Part shown: positions 44,113 to 52,485 of the stretch, one piece after another
Numbering within the stretch: position 1 is the first letter of the stretch
Layout: each line of letters begins with the position of its first letter
DNA from: Streptomyces tsukubensis
GTDB taxonomy: Bacteria > Actinomycetota > Actinomycetes > Streptomycetales > Streptomycetaceae
Reading direction: 5' to 3'
Length of the DNA stretch: 64,000 bases
NCBI RefSeq assembly: GCF_009296025.1
Contig: NZ_CP045178.1
Location: 2,108,001-2,172,000 of the forward strand
Made by a program: the position numbers and the translations under genes
Notes under the pieces: generated by a model
The model's input: only the letters and a program-made list of their open reading frames with translations
What the model was told of the DNA's origin: nothing
Database searches by the model: none

Positions 44113-44273
44113 CGGGCCCTCGCCCGGCGCACGTAATACCAGGCCATGTTGGAGGAGAGCCCGGCCAGCAGAATCCAGACGATGCCGAGCCAGCTTCCCT
44201 GAACGAAGGCGACCACGGCCGCGACGACGGCCAGGACGCAGACGACGATGGCGTACAGAGCGAGGCGGGGCAT
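44094..44273 (-). CDS. small membrane protein, two spans
   Basis: 59 residues from ATG 44273 (MPRLALYAIVVCVLAVVAAVVAFVQ...). It has two hydrophobic helices and a basic tail (RRARARR). AGGAG is ~9 nt before the ATG. A longer in-frame ATG at 44384 would add a Pro-rich, unlikely segment. No family recognised; perhaps a membrane regulator. Confidence 0.55.
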   Translation of the reverse strand: MPRLALYAIVVCVLAVVAAVVAFVQGSWLGIVWILLAGLSSNMAWYYVRRARARRTVTG

Positions 44274-44464
44274 GGGGAACGGCTCCTGTCCTGATGCGGC
44301 CCAGGCGCCGCGCGGCGGTCGGTAAGCCACGGCCGGCGTCTGAGGGACGGCGTACGTCTGGCGTACGTCACCAGTGTCCCCCATGCCCGCTGTGCCCCGC
44401 TCCGGGGTGCCGCGCGAGCCGGTCTCGCGGGCCCCGGGCGGGGGTCGGGCTCCCTGCGGTCCGC

Positions 44465-45169
44465 TCAGACGTCGGTGGCGCGCAGTCCGGCGTGCGCCTT
44501 GTAGCGGCGGTTCATCGAGATCAGGTTGGCGACCAGCGACTCGACCTGGTGGGCGTTGCGCAGGCGGCCGGCGAACACCCCGCGCATGCCGGGGATACGG
44601 GCGGCGAGCGCCTGCACGGTGTCGGTGTCGGCGCGTGACTCCCCGAGCACCATCACGTCGGTGTCGATCTTCTCGACCGCCGGGTCCTGGAGCAGAACGG
44701 CGGAGAGGTGGTGGAAGGCGGCGGTGACGCGGGAGTCCGGCAGCAGGGCCGCGGCCTGCTGTGCCGCGCTGCCCTCCTCCGGCTTCAGCGCGTAGGCGCC
44801 CTTCTTGTCGAAGCCGAGGGGGTTCACACAGTCGACCACGAGCTTGCCCGCGAGTTCCTCCGTGAGGGAGCCGAGGAGGTCCGCGTGGCCGTCCCAGGGC
44901 ACGGCGACGATGACGATGTCACTGCGGCGCGCGCAATCCGCGTTCTCGGCGCCTTCGACGCCGTTGCCGAGTTCGCCCGCGGCGGCCTCAGCGCGGTCCG
45001 CGGAGCGCGAGCCGATGATCACGTGTTGGCCCTGACGGGCCAGGCGGTAGGCGAGCCCTCGGCCTTGGTCACCGGTGCCGCCGAGTACGCCGACAACCAT
45101 CCCGGAGACGTCCGGGAGGTCCCACGGGTCCTTGGCTGGGGCCTTCTGCGCACTGTCGGTAGGAGTCAT
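44465..45169 (-). CDS. npdG: F420-dependent NADP reductase-like protein
   Basis: 234 residues. The N-terminal NADP-binding motif is VGVLGGTGDQGRGLAYRLARQG, and SRSAD gives NADP-phosphate selectivity. DIVIVAVPW and VDCVNPLGF are the core; HLSAVLLQDP and an alpha-helical C-terminus close the fold. It moves hydride between F420H2 and NADP+, consistent with F420 use in Streptomyces. It is divergent from the small gene at 45578-45817 across a 408-bp gap. Confidence 0.9.
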   Translation of the reverse strand: MTPTDSAQKAPAKDPWDLPDVSGMVVGVLGGTGDQGRGLAYRLARQGQHVIIGSRSADRAEAAAGELGNGVEGAENADCARRSDIVIVAVPWDGHADLLGSLTEELAGKLVVDCVNPLGFDKKGAYALKPEEGSAAQQAAALLPDSRVTAAFHHLSAVLLQDPAVEKIDTDVMVLGESRADTDTVQALAARIPGMRGVFAGRLRNAHQVESLVANLISMNRRYKAHAGLRATDV

Positions 45170-45577
45170 GTCCAGCAGCGTACGGCGTGCGGTGGCCCGG
45201 TCTTCGTCCTCAACCGCCGGACGGACGGGGTTGGCCGGTCGGACGGGCGGGGCTGGGGACTTCAGCGCGGTGGTGGAGGCGCCTCGGCGGGTGGCTTGTC
45301 GCGGCGGGGCCGTTCCACGTGGCCGAAGGGGTCCGCGTGAGTACCTGAGTGCCGTGAGTACCTGAGTGTCCGGGGTCGCGGGTGCGGTGTGTGTCGGCCC
45401 CGAGGTGTGGGGGCCCGTTTACTCGACGGCCACACGTCGGGTTCGGCGAAGTGACTGAAGCGGGAGCGTCCCCGCCGCCTGCCGGAGCGGGGGAGGGCGG
45501 GGGCGGGGACGCTGTCGGGCGGTCCCGGCGCCCGGTTCACTGGTGCCAGGCCGCCAGAACGTCAGGCCGCCAGGCCG
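45170..45577. other. intergenic region with short duplications
   Basis: No gene is supported. A 17-bp tandem duplicate GTGAGTACCTGAGTGCC / ...TGTC lies at 45337-45370. The region left of 45280 resembles the npdG promoter zone. The right end runs into the 8-bp array that spans the end of the next gene. Confidence 0.4.
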
Positions 45578-45584
45578 TCAGGCC
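45545..45584 (-). repeat. 8-bp array including a stop codon
   Basis: Five units: GCCAGGCC, GCCAGAAC, GTCAGGCC, GCCAGGCC, GTCAGGCC. The TGA stop of the gene ending at 45578 is in the fifth unit (TCA). The third unit carries the same triplet. Confidence 0.8.
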
Positions 45585-45817
45585 TCCCCGCCCGGACCCT
45601 CCTTCGACGGGCCGGGACCGCCCCACCGCGGATCGTTCTCCCACTCCGCGTTGCGTTCCGCCGCCGTCGCCATCGCGTGTTCCGCCTCGGTCCTGCTGGC
45701 GTAGGGGCCGAAGCGGTCCTTCGCGGGGCACTCGGGGCCCTCCTCGACCTTGCGGTGCTCCAGGCAGTAGTACCACTCGCCCGGCTTGCCGGCCGCGCGC
45801 TTCTTGAACAGGGCCAT
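45578..45817 (-). CDS. small conserved actinobacterial protein (79 aa)
   Basis: A polar 79-residue protein: [49 protein letters not shown]. The pair [10 protein letters not shown] / [10 protein letters not shown] looks like a small zinc-type or SPOR-like fold, but I cannot name the family. It is close to methionine aminopeptidase, on the other strand. GGAG is 6-8 nt before ATG 45817. Confidence 0.65.
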   Translation of the reverse strand: MALFKKRAAGKPGEWYYCLEHRKVEEGPECPAKDRFGPYASRTEAEHAMATAAERNAEWENDPRWGGPGPSKEGPGGEA

Positions 45818-45867
45818 GGGGGGCTCCTCTCCGCTCTGTGCTGCCCTAGTGCCCGACCTGCGCTCGA

Positions 45868-45873
45868 TACACT
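45868..45873 (+). promoter_or_regulatory. -10 box of a probable leaderless map mRNA
   Basis: TACACT ends 7 nt before ATG 45881, with no Shine-Dalgarno sequence between. Confidence 0.5.
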
Positions 45874-45880
45874 CGTGGGC

Positions 45881-46738
45881 ATGTCTGGCCAGTCACTTGT
45901 CGTACCAGGGGAGCTCTCTCCCACCCGCTCCGTCCCGGGAAACATCCGGCGTCCCGAGTATGTGGGCAAACCCGCGCCGACGCCCTACACGGGGCCCGAG
46001 GTCCAGGATCCCGCGACGGTCGACGCCATGCGGACCGCGAGCAGGATCGCGGCGCGCGCCATGGCGGAGGCGGCCGGGCACATCGCGCCAGGGGTGACCA
46101 CCGACGAATTGGACCGGGTGGCGCACACGTACATGTGCGACCACGGCGCCTACCCGTCGACGCTGGGGTACCGGGGGTTCAAGAAGTCCCTGTGCACCTC
46201 GGTCAACGAGGTGATCTGCCATGGGATCCCGGACTCCACGGTGCTGGACGACGGAGACATCGTGAACCTGGACGTGACCGCGTACATCGGCGGGGTGCAC
46301 GGCGACACCAACGCGACCTACCTCGTCGGGGATGTGGACGAGGAGTCCTCACTGCTCGTGGAGCGGACCAGGGCCTCTCTGGACCGGGCGATCAAGACGG
46401 TACGGCCGGGGCGGCAGCTCAATGTGATCGGCCGGGTCATCGAGTCGTACGCGAAGCGGTTCGGGTACGGCGTGGTGCGGGACTTCACCGGTCACGGCAT
46501 CAACACCGCGTTCCACTCCGGGCTCATCGTGCCCCACTACGACAGCCCGCACGCCACCACCGTGATGCGGCCGGGTATGACGTTCACGATCGAGCCGATG
46601 CTCACGCTCGGCTCGCACGACTACGACATGTGGGACGACGGCTGGACCGTCGTGACGAAGGACAGGAAGCGGACCGCGCAGTTCGAGCACACGCTCGTGG
46701 TGACGGAGGACGGCGCGGAGGTTCTTACGCTTCCGTGA
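45881..46738 (+). CDS. map: type I methionine aminopeptidase
   Basis: 285 residues. The metal-binding set is visible: Asp residues in VNLDVTAY and HGDTNATYL, His in GHGINTAFH, Glu in TIEPMLT, Glu in QFEHTLVV. The longer N-terminus ([10 protein letters not shown]) is the actinobacterial form with a zinc-finger-free extension. It removes initiator methionine. The frame extends upstream but ATG 45881 gives the normal N-terminus and is preceded by a -10 box. Confidence 0.95.
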   Translation: MSGQSLVVPGELSPTRSVPGNIRRPEYVGKPAPTPYTGPEVQDPATVDAMRTASRIAARAMAEAAGHIAPGVTTDELDRVAHTYMCDHGAYPSTLGYRGFKKSLCTSVNEVICHGIPDSTVLDDGDIVNLDVTAYIGGVHGDTNATYLVGDVDEESSLLVERTRASLDRAIKTVRPGRQLNVIGRVIESYAKRFGYGVVRDFTGHGINTAFHSGLIVPHYDSPHATTVMRPGMTFTIEPMLTLGSHDYDMWDDGWTVVTKDRKRTAQFEHTLVVTEDGAEVLTLP

Positions 46739-46794
46739 CGGCTCGGGGGGTACACATAGGCCACAGGTTTTACCGACAGGGCGTCGGGAAGCAG

Positions 46795-46823
46795 TTGACT
46801 TAGGCTTACCTAAGCCGGAGGAT
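46795..46823 (+). promoter_or_regulatory. heme oxygenase promoter with iron box
   Basis: TTGACT (46795-46800) and GAGGAT (46818-46823) are 17 nt apart. The core TTAGGCTTACCTAA (46800-46813) matches the DmdR/IdeR-type iron box at 13 of 14 core positions and overlaps the -35/-10 spacer. Iron-loaded repressor would block the promoter. Confidence 0.75.
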
Positions 46824-46873
46824 CGGTACTGATTTCCCGCCCTGACGGTTTTCCCCCGGCTCCGGAGGTCCCC

Positions 46874-47521
46874 TTGGTCACGCCGCTCTCGACGCTCATC
46901 CGTACCGCCTCACACGCGCTCCACACCGAGGTGCGGGGTTCGTCCTTCATGGGCGACCTGCTCGGCGGGAAGCTGGGAGTGGACGCGTACGCGCGCTACA
47001 CCGAGCAGCTCTGGTTCGTCTACCGCGCTCTTGAGGAGACACCCCCGCCCGCCTCCGACCCGGTGGCCGGCCCGTTCACACAGCCGGAACTGCTGCGGCT
47101 TGAGGGTCTTGAGCGTGACCTCACGCATCTGCGTGGCGCGCACTGGCGCTCCGAGGTACGCGCGCTGCCCGCCACCGAGGCGTACGCCGCACGGGTGCGC
47201 GAGTGCGCCCGCGACTGGCCGGGCGGCTGGGTCGCCCACCACTACACGCGCTATCTCGGGGATCTCTCCGGTGGCCAGATCGTCAGGGACACGGCGGAGA
47301 AGACCTGGGGCTTCGACCGCAAGGGCGAAGGTGTCCGGTTCTACGTCTTCGAGGAGATCGACAACCCCGCCGCCTTCAAGCGCGGCTACCGCGATCTGCT
47401 CGACGCGCTGCACGCCGACGATCTGGAGAAGCAGCGGATCGTCGACGAATGCAGGCGCGCCTTCTTGATGAACATGGCCGTCTTCGAGGAACTGGGCGAG
47501 GAGTTCAGCGTCCCCGCGTAG
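46874..47521 (+). CDS. heme oxygenase (biliverdin-producing)
   Basis: 215 residues. The proximal-helix His is in TASHALHTE near residue 14-17, and the distal-helix GDLSGGQ is conserved near residue 131. It opens heme to biliverdin, iron and CO. The start is TTG 46874, with GGAGG 5 nt upstream. The upstream iron box predicts expression under iron limitation. It is convergent with the PhzF-like gene. Confidence 0.93.
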   Translation: MVTPLSTLIRTASHALHTEVRGSSFMGDLLGGKLGVDAYARYTEQLWFVYRALEETPPPASDPVAGPFTQPELLRLEGLERDLTHLRGAHWRSEVRALPATEAYAARVRECARDWPGGWVAHHYTRYLGDLSGGQIVRDTAEKTWGFDRKGEGVRFYVFEEIDNPAAFKRGYRDLLDALHADDLEKQRIVDECRRAFLMNMAVFEELGEEFSVPA

Positions 47522-47570
47522 GCCGTCCCCGCCCCCGGACCCCCGCTCACCCGGTGACCCCGCTCACCCG

Positions 47571-47626
47571 GCCACCGGGCCACCGGGCCACCGGGCCACC
47601 GGGCCACCGGGCCACCGGGCCACCGG
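47571..47626 (+). repeat. 8-bp array, seven perfect copies
   Basis: GCCACCGG seven times at 47571-47626, between heme oxygenase and the PhzF-like gene. No gene lies in it. Confidence 0.9.
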
Positions 47627-47663
47627 GCGATGTGGCCCCGTTGTCAGGCCGTACGGCCGGCCT

Positions 47664-48344
47664 TCACGCGCCGCGCCCGGCAGCGGGCAGCGCCGCCCCC
47701 GCGTGGTCCAGCAGGACCCGGCCGCCGAGATCCACGGTGCCGTCGGGGTTCGGCGCGGTCAGGATCTGGGAGCCCCTGCCCTGGGTGATGTTGAGGGCGC
47801 GGCCCAGTCGCCGGGTGAGCGCGAGGGCGGCGGCGCCCGTCGCCTCGTCCTCGTCCACCCCGTCGCCGCGCCCGGGGAAGCCGCGGGCCCTGACGCGTCC
47901 CGCGGCCTCGTCGTCCCACGCCCAGGCGTAGCGCCAGCCCGATCCTGGCGGCGGCACCGGCAGCGCCTCGACCTCCGCCGCCGAGTCGTAGCGGACAGGG
48001 ATCCTCTCCTTGGCCCGAGCGGGGTCGGCGGTGATCCAGCTGAACTCGCCGTCGTAGCGCGCCGCCACGACGCCCGCGGGCGTCAGCAGCTCAGGGAGGT
48101 CGAGCAGCCAGGCGCAGCCGACGAGCGGGTGACCGGCGAACGACAGCGGCACGCTCGGGGTGTAGATGTCGACCACGCCCCGCTCCGGGTCGTCGACGAA
48201 CACGGTCTCGCTGTAGCCGAGCTCCGCCGCGATCGACTGGCGGTCCGCGGCGGGGACCCTGGAGCCGTCGCGGACGACGCCGAGTTCGTTGCCGTGTCTG
48301 CCGTCGGGGCCGCAGAACACCCGCAGTACGTCGAGTACGGTCAT
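47664..48344 (-). CDS. PhzF-family isomerase-like protein (short form)
   Basis: 226 residues. It has part of the PhzF fold: LRVFCGPDGRHGNELGVV, the SFAGHPLVGCAWLL pair, and DEATGAAALAL near the C-terminus. PhzF proteins are usually 260-300 residues (the second one here is 288), so this is short and may lack one lobe segment. The substrate is unknown. ATG 48344 is chosen because the frame upstream is low-complexity. It is divergent from the lipoprotein gene at 48599. Confidence 0.75.
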   Translation of the reverse strand: MTVLDVLRVFCGPDGRHGNELGVVRDGSRVPAADRQSIAAELGYSETVFVDDPERGVVDIYTPSVPLSFAGHPLVGCAWLLDLPELLTPAGVVAARYDGEFSWITADPARAKERIPVRYDSAAEVEALPVPPPGSGWRYAWAWDDEAAGRVRARGFPGRGDGVDEDEATGAAALALTRRLGRALNITQGRGSQILTAPNPDGTVDLGGRVLLDHAGAALPAAGRGA

Positions 48345-48598
48345 CCGCGCATTCAAGCACTTCGCGGGCAGGGGCCCGGACGGACCCGGAGCGCGGCCCG
48401 CGAGGCCCCGTGCCGACGGCGTACCGAGGCCGCCGCACCGTACGGAGGGATTCGCCACCCCGCGGGGGAGGCCCTCGGAGGGTGCGGAACGGGACCCCGA
48501 GGCCCGGATTCCGGTCTCCGTGCCCGCGCCGCCGTACACCCGGTAGGGTCGCGCGGAAAAGGGCCGGATCCACGGCTCGCGAAAGGTGACGGGAACTC

Positions 48599-49660
48599 AT
48601 GAGCGGGCTGTCCATACCGGCAAGGACACGCGGGTGGCTGCGGCCCCGCGCCACCGGCGGCCGTACGGCGAACCGAGGGCCGCGCGCGGCCGGCGCGGCG
48701 ATGGCCGTGGCGGTGCTCTCGGTCACGGCGAGCGGCTGTGTGACCGTCCACGGTGAACGGGAGATCCTGCCCTCCGCGACGAAGACCGAGGCCGCGCGGG
48801 CACTGAAGGACTTCACCGTCGCCTACAACAAGGCGGACAAGGCGGCCGATCCCGCCCTGGACGCGGCGCGGGTCACCGGGCCGTTCGGCGCGATCACCCA
48901 GGGGGGACTGCGCGCCAGACACGCGGCGGGCCAGCAGGGCGGCTCCGGACACGTACCGCTTGAGCTCTCCGATGTGTCCTACGCCATTCATAAGCAGGCG
49001 GGGTGGCCGCGCTGGTTCGTCGCCGACACGGACAGCAACAGGGACGCGGACGACAACCCCCAGCTCGACACCCGGTGGTTCTTCGTCTTCACCCGTACCG
49101 GCCCCGATCAGGTGTGGCAGGCCGCCTATCTGTCGATCCTCTCCCCGGGCGAGGTACCGAAGCTGAGCCGCGACAAGGACGGCTGGGCCGAGCCGGTCGC
49201 TCCCGGGGCCAAGGATCTGGCCACGCGGCCGAGGAAGCTGAGCGAGGAGTACGCGGCCTATCTGAAGGCCGGCGGTGGCACCGTGTTCGCCGACGGGCAG
49301 CACACCTCGGACTGGGTGGCGCAGCGCAAGCGGAACGCGCGGCTGCCCGGCAGGACCACGCAATACGTCGACCAGGCCTTGGACACCGGCTCGTTCGCGC
49401 CGCTCGGGCTGCGTACCGAGGACGGCGGGGCGCTGTTCTTCTTCGCCACCAGGCACTTCGAGAAGCAGACCGCGGTGAAGGGTGTCACCCCCGCGGTGCC
49501 GAGGGAGGCCAAGCCCCTGATGAAGGGCGAGGCGAAACGGTCCTACACGCTGGAGCGCGTCTCCGACGCGGCCGTGACGGTGCCGCCGAAGGGCGCGAAG
49601 GACCCGAGGGTGGACTTCCTCAACCGGCTCCAGGGGCTGACGGGCGCCAAGGGCGAGTGA
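48599..49660 (+). CDS. predicted lipoprotein, unknown function
   Basis: 353 residues. An Arg-rich N-terminus is followed by a hydrophobic stretch and lipobox VTASGC (Cys47), then an exported domain. It begins EAARALKDFTVAYNKADKAADPALDAAR and contains the repeated WFFVFTR and FFFATRHFE strands. I recognise no enzyme motif. TAGGGT at 48543-48548 could be the -10. A 27-bp array and the primase-like gene on the other strand follow. Confidence 0.8.
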   Translation: MSGLSIPARTRGWLRPRATGGRTANRGPRAAGAAMAVAVLSVTASGCVTVHGEREILPSATKTEAARALKDFTVAYNKADKAADPALDAARVTGPFGAITQGGLRARHAAGQQGGSGHVPLELSDVSYAIHKQAGWPRWFVADTDSNRDADDNPQLDTRWFFVFTRTGPDQVWQAAYLSILSPGEVPKLSRDKDGWAEPVAPGAKDLATRPRKLSEEYAAYLKAGGGTVFADGQHTSDWVAQRKRNARLPGRTTQYVDQALDTGSFAPLGLRTEDGGALFFFATRHFEKQTAVKGVTPAVPREAKPLMKGEAKRSYTLERVSDAAVTVPPKGAKDPRVDFLNRLQGLTGAKGE

Positions 49661-49734
49661 GCGTACGCGGGGCGGGCCCGCCGCCCCGCGAAGCCGACGC
49701 CCCGCGAGGTCCCCGCATTCTGCGGCCGGTCGGC

Positions 49735-49922
49735 CGCGCGAAGGGCCAACGGCCGCCGGACCGCACGAAGGGTCAGCGGCCGCCGGGCCACGCGGACGGA
49801 CAACGGCCCGTGGACCACGCGGACGATCAGCGGCCCATGGACCACACGCAGGGACAACGGCCCAGGGACCGCGCGAAGGGTCAGCGGCCCGTGGGCCACG
49901 CGGAGGGTTCGGGTTCGCCGAC
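49735..49922 (-). repeat. 27-bp array carrying copied stop codons
   Basis: Seven 27-bp units (the last partial). The gene 49881-50621 ends inside the last units; each earlier unit is a copy of its final nine codons. At the stop position, going away from the gene, the triplets read TGA (real stop), TGT, TGA, TGT, TGA, TGG. So the array preserves the gene's tail, including alternate stop codons, in frame. Confidence 0.9.
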
Positions 49923-50621
49923 GCGTGTTCCCGCGTAGTCGGCGCACGCCTCGGTCAGGGTCTCCAGCAGGCTGAGCGGGTCCACCAGGGGGTTCTCCGG
50001 ACCGCGGAGCCAGGTGACGCCGAGATCGCCGGGGAGTCTCGCGGGGGGTACGAGCACATAGCTGCCCCGGCAGTGCCAGCGCAGACCCGGGTGTTCGTCC
50101 ATGGTCTCGGGGTGGCAGTCGAGTTCACAGGGCCACCACTCGTCCTCGTCCTCGGGGGTGCCTCGGGTGGCGGTGAAGAACATCATGCGGCCGTCGTCGG
50201 AGACGGACACGGGTCCCACCTCGACACCGGCCGCCAGAAGCCGGTCCAGTGCCTGGCTCCCGGCTTCGACGGGTACGTCGAGCACGTCGTGGACCATGCC
50301 GGTGGCGGTGATGAAGTTGGCCTGCGGCTGGTGCGAGGCCCAGCGCTGGATCTGGGAGCGGTCGGTGGTCGACTGGGTCTGCCACGCGAAGGAGACGGGG
50401 TGGCGGGCCGGGGTCGGACAGCCGACCCGGTCACAGGAACATCGGTAGCCGGCCGGATGTGCCGCGGGGGCCAGCGGCAGCCCCGCGGCGGCCGCGGCCA
50501 GCAGCAGGGTCTCGCGGGCCGGGGCGTCGGTCTCGTCGTGCGCGCCGCGTTTGGGACGTCGGCGCAGCCACTGGGGAAACCTGCCCTGCCCGCCGGAACG
50601 ACGGTCGAACGCTGCGCCCAT
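49881..50621 (-). CDS. primase-polymerase-fold (Prim-Pol-like) protein
   Basis: 246 residues. It begins after an Arg-rich start with ETLLLAAAAAGLPLAPA and a Cys-His cluster (YRCSCDRVGCPTPARHP) typical of bifunctional primase/polymerase N-termini. The rest has VSVSDDGRMMFFTATRG and GPENPLVDPLSLLETL. Actinobacterial members are often annotated as primase/polymerase although activity is unproven. The catalytic Asp/His set is not certain. GAGGTGAGG precedes ATG 50621. The 3' end is tandemly copied. Confidence 0.75.
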   Translation of the reverse strand: MGAAFDRRSGGQGRFPQWLRRRPKRGAHDETDAPARETLLLAAAAAGLPLAPAAHPAGYRCSCDRVGCPTPARHPVSFAWQTQSTTDRSQIQRWASHQPQANFITATGMVHDVLDVPVEAGSQALDRLLAAGVEVGPVSVSDDGRMMFFTATRGTPEDEDEWWPCELDCHPETMDEHPGLRWHCRGSYVLVPPARLPGDLGVTWLRGPENPLVDPLSLLETLTEACADYAGTRVGEPEPSAWPTGR

Positions 50622-50771
50622 CTATCGCCTCACCTCACCGTTGTGCGGTCCATGGTGCCACCATCCTGCGCCCCTGGAAGCCAGAGTTCCCTTTCGGGGG
50701 TGGTGGGCACCCCCGACCATCCGGACGCTTACATATCGTAGATACCGATTTGCCCCCCTAGCGTGTGGACC

Positions 50772-51653
50772 ATGGTCACTACGGCTGCGCTCACGGGCCT
50801 CACCGTGCTCTCTCTCACTTTGGCGCCCGTGGGCCCCGCCCCCGTGCGATGGCGCGCCACCCCGCTGACCGTGGACGCGCTCCCCGAGCTGGTCTACGTG
50901 GCCCACAGGGGCGGGGCCCGCGAGGTGCCGGAGAACAGCATGGCCGGGCTGGTGACGGCGCGGGCCAGGGGCACCGCCCAGGTGCTGGATGTGGACACCA
51001 GGGAGCTGGCCGACGGCACGCTGGTGGCCATGCACGACGCGACGCTCGACCGCACGACCTACACGGCGGGCCGGGTGGGGGAACTGACCTCGGCCGGATG
51101 GAACGCCGTGCGGCTGCGGACCGGGCCTGAACTTCCCACGGGGTTTCGCCCCCAGCGCCCGCCGACCGTCGCGGCGGTGCTCGACCGCTTCGGCGGCCGG
51201 GCCGTCCTGATACTGGAGGCGAAGGACCCGCACGGCTTGCACCGGCTCGCGGGACTGATCAAGGAGCGTGGCCTGACCCGCTCCGTACTGGTGAACTCCA
51301 ATCGGCCCGAGGTGGCGCGGCGGGCACACCGGCTCGGCCTGATCGCCCAGCTGTGGCGCTCCGCCCGCCAGATGCGTTCCGACAGACCCGAGCGGTGGCG
51401 CGGCTTCGTCCGGGTGCTCGACGTGGACCACCGCGCACGCGACAAGGATCTGCTGCGCGCGGTGCGTTCCGGTGTCCCGCACGTGTGGGCGCACACCGTG
51501 AACACGCCCCGACGGCGCGACCGCGCCCTGCGGCTCGGGTGCGACGGCATCATCACGGACGCGCCCGGCCTCCTCGACCGCGTACCGGAGGGGGCGTCGG
51601 GGAGGCACGCGGCGGGCGGGAACTCCGCGGGCGGCGCCCCGGCCCCCCGCTGA
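50772..51653 (+). CDS. glycerophosphodiester phosphodiesterase
   Basis: 293 residues from ATG 50772 (GTG 50763 adds three). An N-terminal hydrophobic export signal precedes the GDPD barrel: VYVAHRGG...PENS (catalytic His and Glu), VDTRELADGTLVAMHDATLDR and a VNTPRRRDRAL/GCDGIITDAP end. It releases glycerol-3-phosphate from deacylated lipids outside the cell. It is convergent with TetR, 4 bp from its stop. Confidence 0.9.
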   Translation: MVTTAALTGLTVLSLTLAPVGPAPVRWRATPLTVDALPELVYVAHRGGAREVPENSMAGLVTARARGTAQVLDVDTRELADGTLVAMHDATLDRTTYTAGRVGELTSAGWNAVRLRTGPELPTGFRPQRPPTVAAVLDRFGGRAVLILEAKDPHGLHRLAGLIKERGLTRSVLVNSNRPEVARRAHRLGLIAQLWRSARQMRSDRPERWRGFVRVLDVDHRARDKDLLRAVRSGVPHVWAHTVNTPRRRDRALRLGCDGIITDAPGLLDRVPEGASGRHAAGGNSAGGAPAPR

Positions 51654-51657
51654 CCCC

Positions 51658-52272
51658 CTAGACCCGGCGCGGGCCGATCCCCCGCAACGCGAGGTCGATG
51701 AGGGTGTCCGCGTAGATGTGGTCGAGCGGGCCCGTGCGCCGGAGCCAGCGCTGTGCCAGGGGGGCGACGATCAGCTCGACGGCCATGCGGGGATCGACGT
51801 CCGAGGCGATCTGCCCGGCCTCCGCGGCGGCGCTCAGCCGCTGTTCGAAGAGGCGGAGCCTCGGTTCGAGGATCTTGGCGGTCACCTCGGCGCCCAGCCC
51901 GGCGTTGGCGATGCCCTCGGCGGCGAGCGCGCGGTAAGGGGCCTCGAAGACCGGGTCGTTGAACTCGTCGACGGTGGCCCGCAGGACGGTCCGCAGATCG
52001 GCGACGATGTCCCCGGTGTCCGGCAGAGCGGCCCCGCCGCCCTCGTCCGCCGCGCGCCCCGCCGCGTCGAGGAACGCTTCGAGCAGGACGTCGGCCTTGG
52101 ACGGCCACCACCGGTAGATGGTCTGCTTGCCCACGCCCGCGTGGGCGGCGATGGCCTCGATCGTCAGCTTGCCGTAGCCGGTCTCGCCGACGAGTTCGAG
52201 CGCGGAGTCGTAGATCGCGCGACGCGAGCGTTCGCTGCGGCGGGTGGTGTCGGAATCGGTTCTCTCAGCCAT
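51658..52272 (-). CDS. TetR-family transcriptional regulator
   Basis: 204 residues. Helix-turn-helix around residues 30-60 (LTIEAIAAHAGVGKQTIYRWWPSKADV), then the helical ligand domain. It is divergent from the dimethylargininase gene and may control it and itself. TATCTT sits 6 nt before its ATG, suggesting a leaderless mRNA, and two inverted repeats overlap this promoter. Confidence 0.9.
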   Translation of the reverse strand: MAERTDSDTTRRSERSRRAIYDSALELVGETGYGKLTIEAIAAHAGVGKQTIYRWWPSKADVLLEAFLDAAGRAADEGGGAALPDTGDIVADLRTVLRATVDEFNDPVFEAPYRALAAEGIANAGLGAEVTAKILEPRLRLFEQRLSAAAEAGQIASDVDPRMAVELIVAPLAQRWLRRTGPLDHIYADTLIDLALRGIGPRRV

Positions 52273-52278
52273 CCGTGG

Positions 52279-52326
52279 AAGATACAGCCAGGTGATCCGA
52301 TACGTCTCGTCTCACACCTGGGTATC
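52279..52326. promoter_or_regulatory. TetR promoter with nested operator-like palindromes
   Basis: TATCTT (52279-52284, minus strand) is the -10 of the TetR gene. Outer arms GATACAGCCAGGTG (52281-52294) and CACCTGGGTATC (52315-52326) are inverted, with a 2-nt gap. Inside, 52299-52313 (GATACGTCTCGTCTC) fits GAnACGnnnCGTnTC. Probably the autoregulatory operator. Confidence 0.5.
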
Positions 52327-52485
52327 TTCCGCCACCTCTCCCCCGCACGTCACGTGTCCCCCCGTTTCCGCCCCGGCAATCACCCGTTCGGCGTGCAGCG
52401 CGCGGCGGCGGCGCGCCGCACCATGTCAGCAGACGCGGTACGCACCGGCTGCCGTGTGGGTCATGTCATCCGTGAGGAGCCTTCC

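Noticed and set aside
49543..49947. A 134-codon minus-strand frame with 9-residue repeats across the 27-bp array
   Set aside because: It is in a different frame from the primase-like gene and opposite to the lipoprotein end; the repeats are explained by copying of the gene tail.
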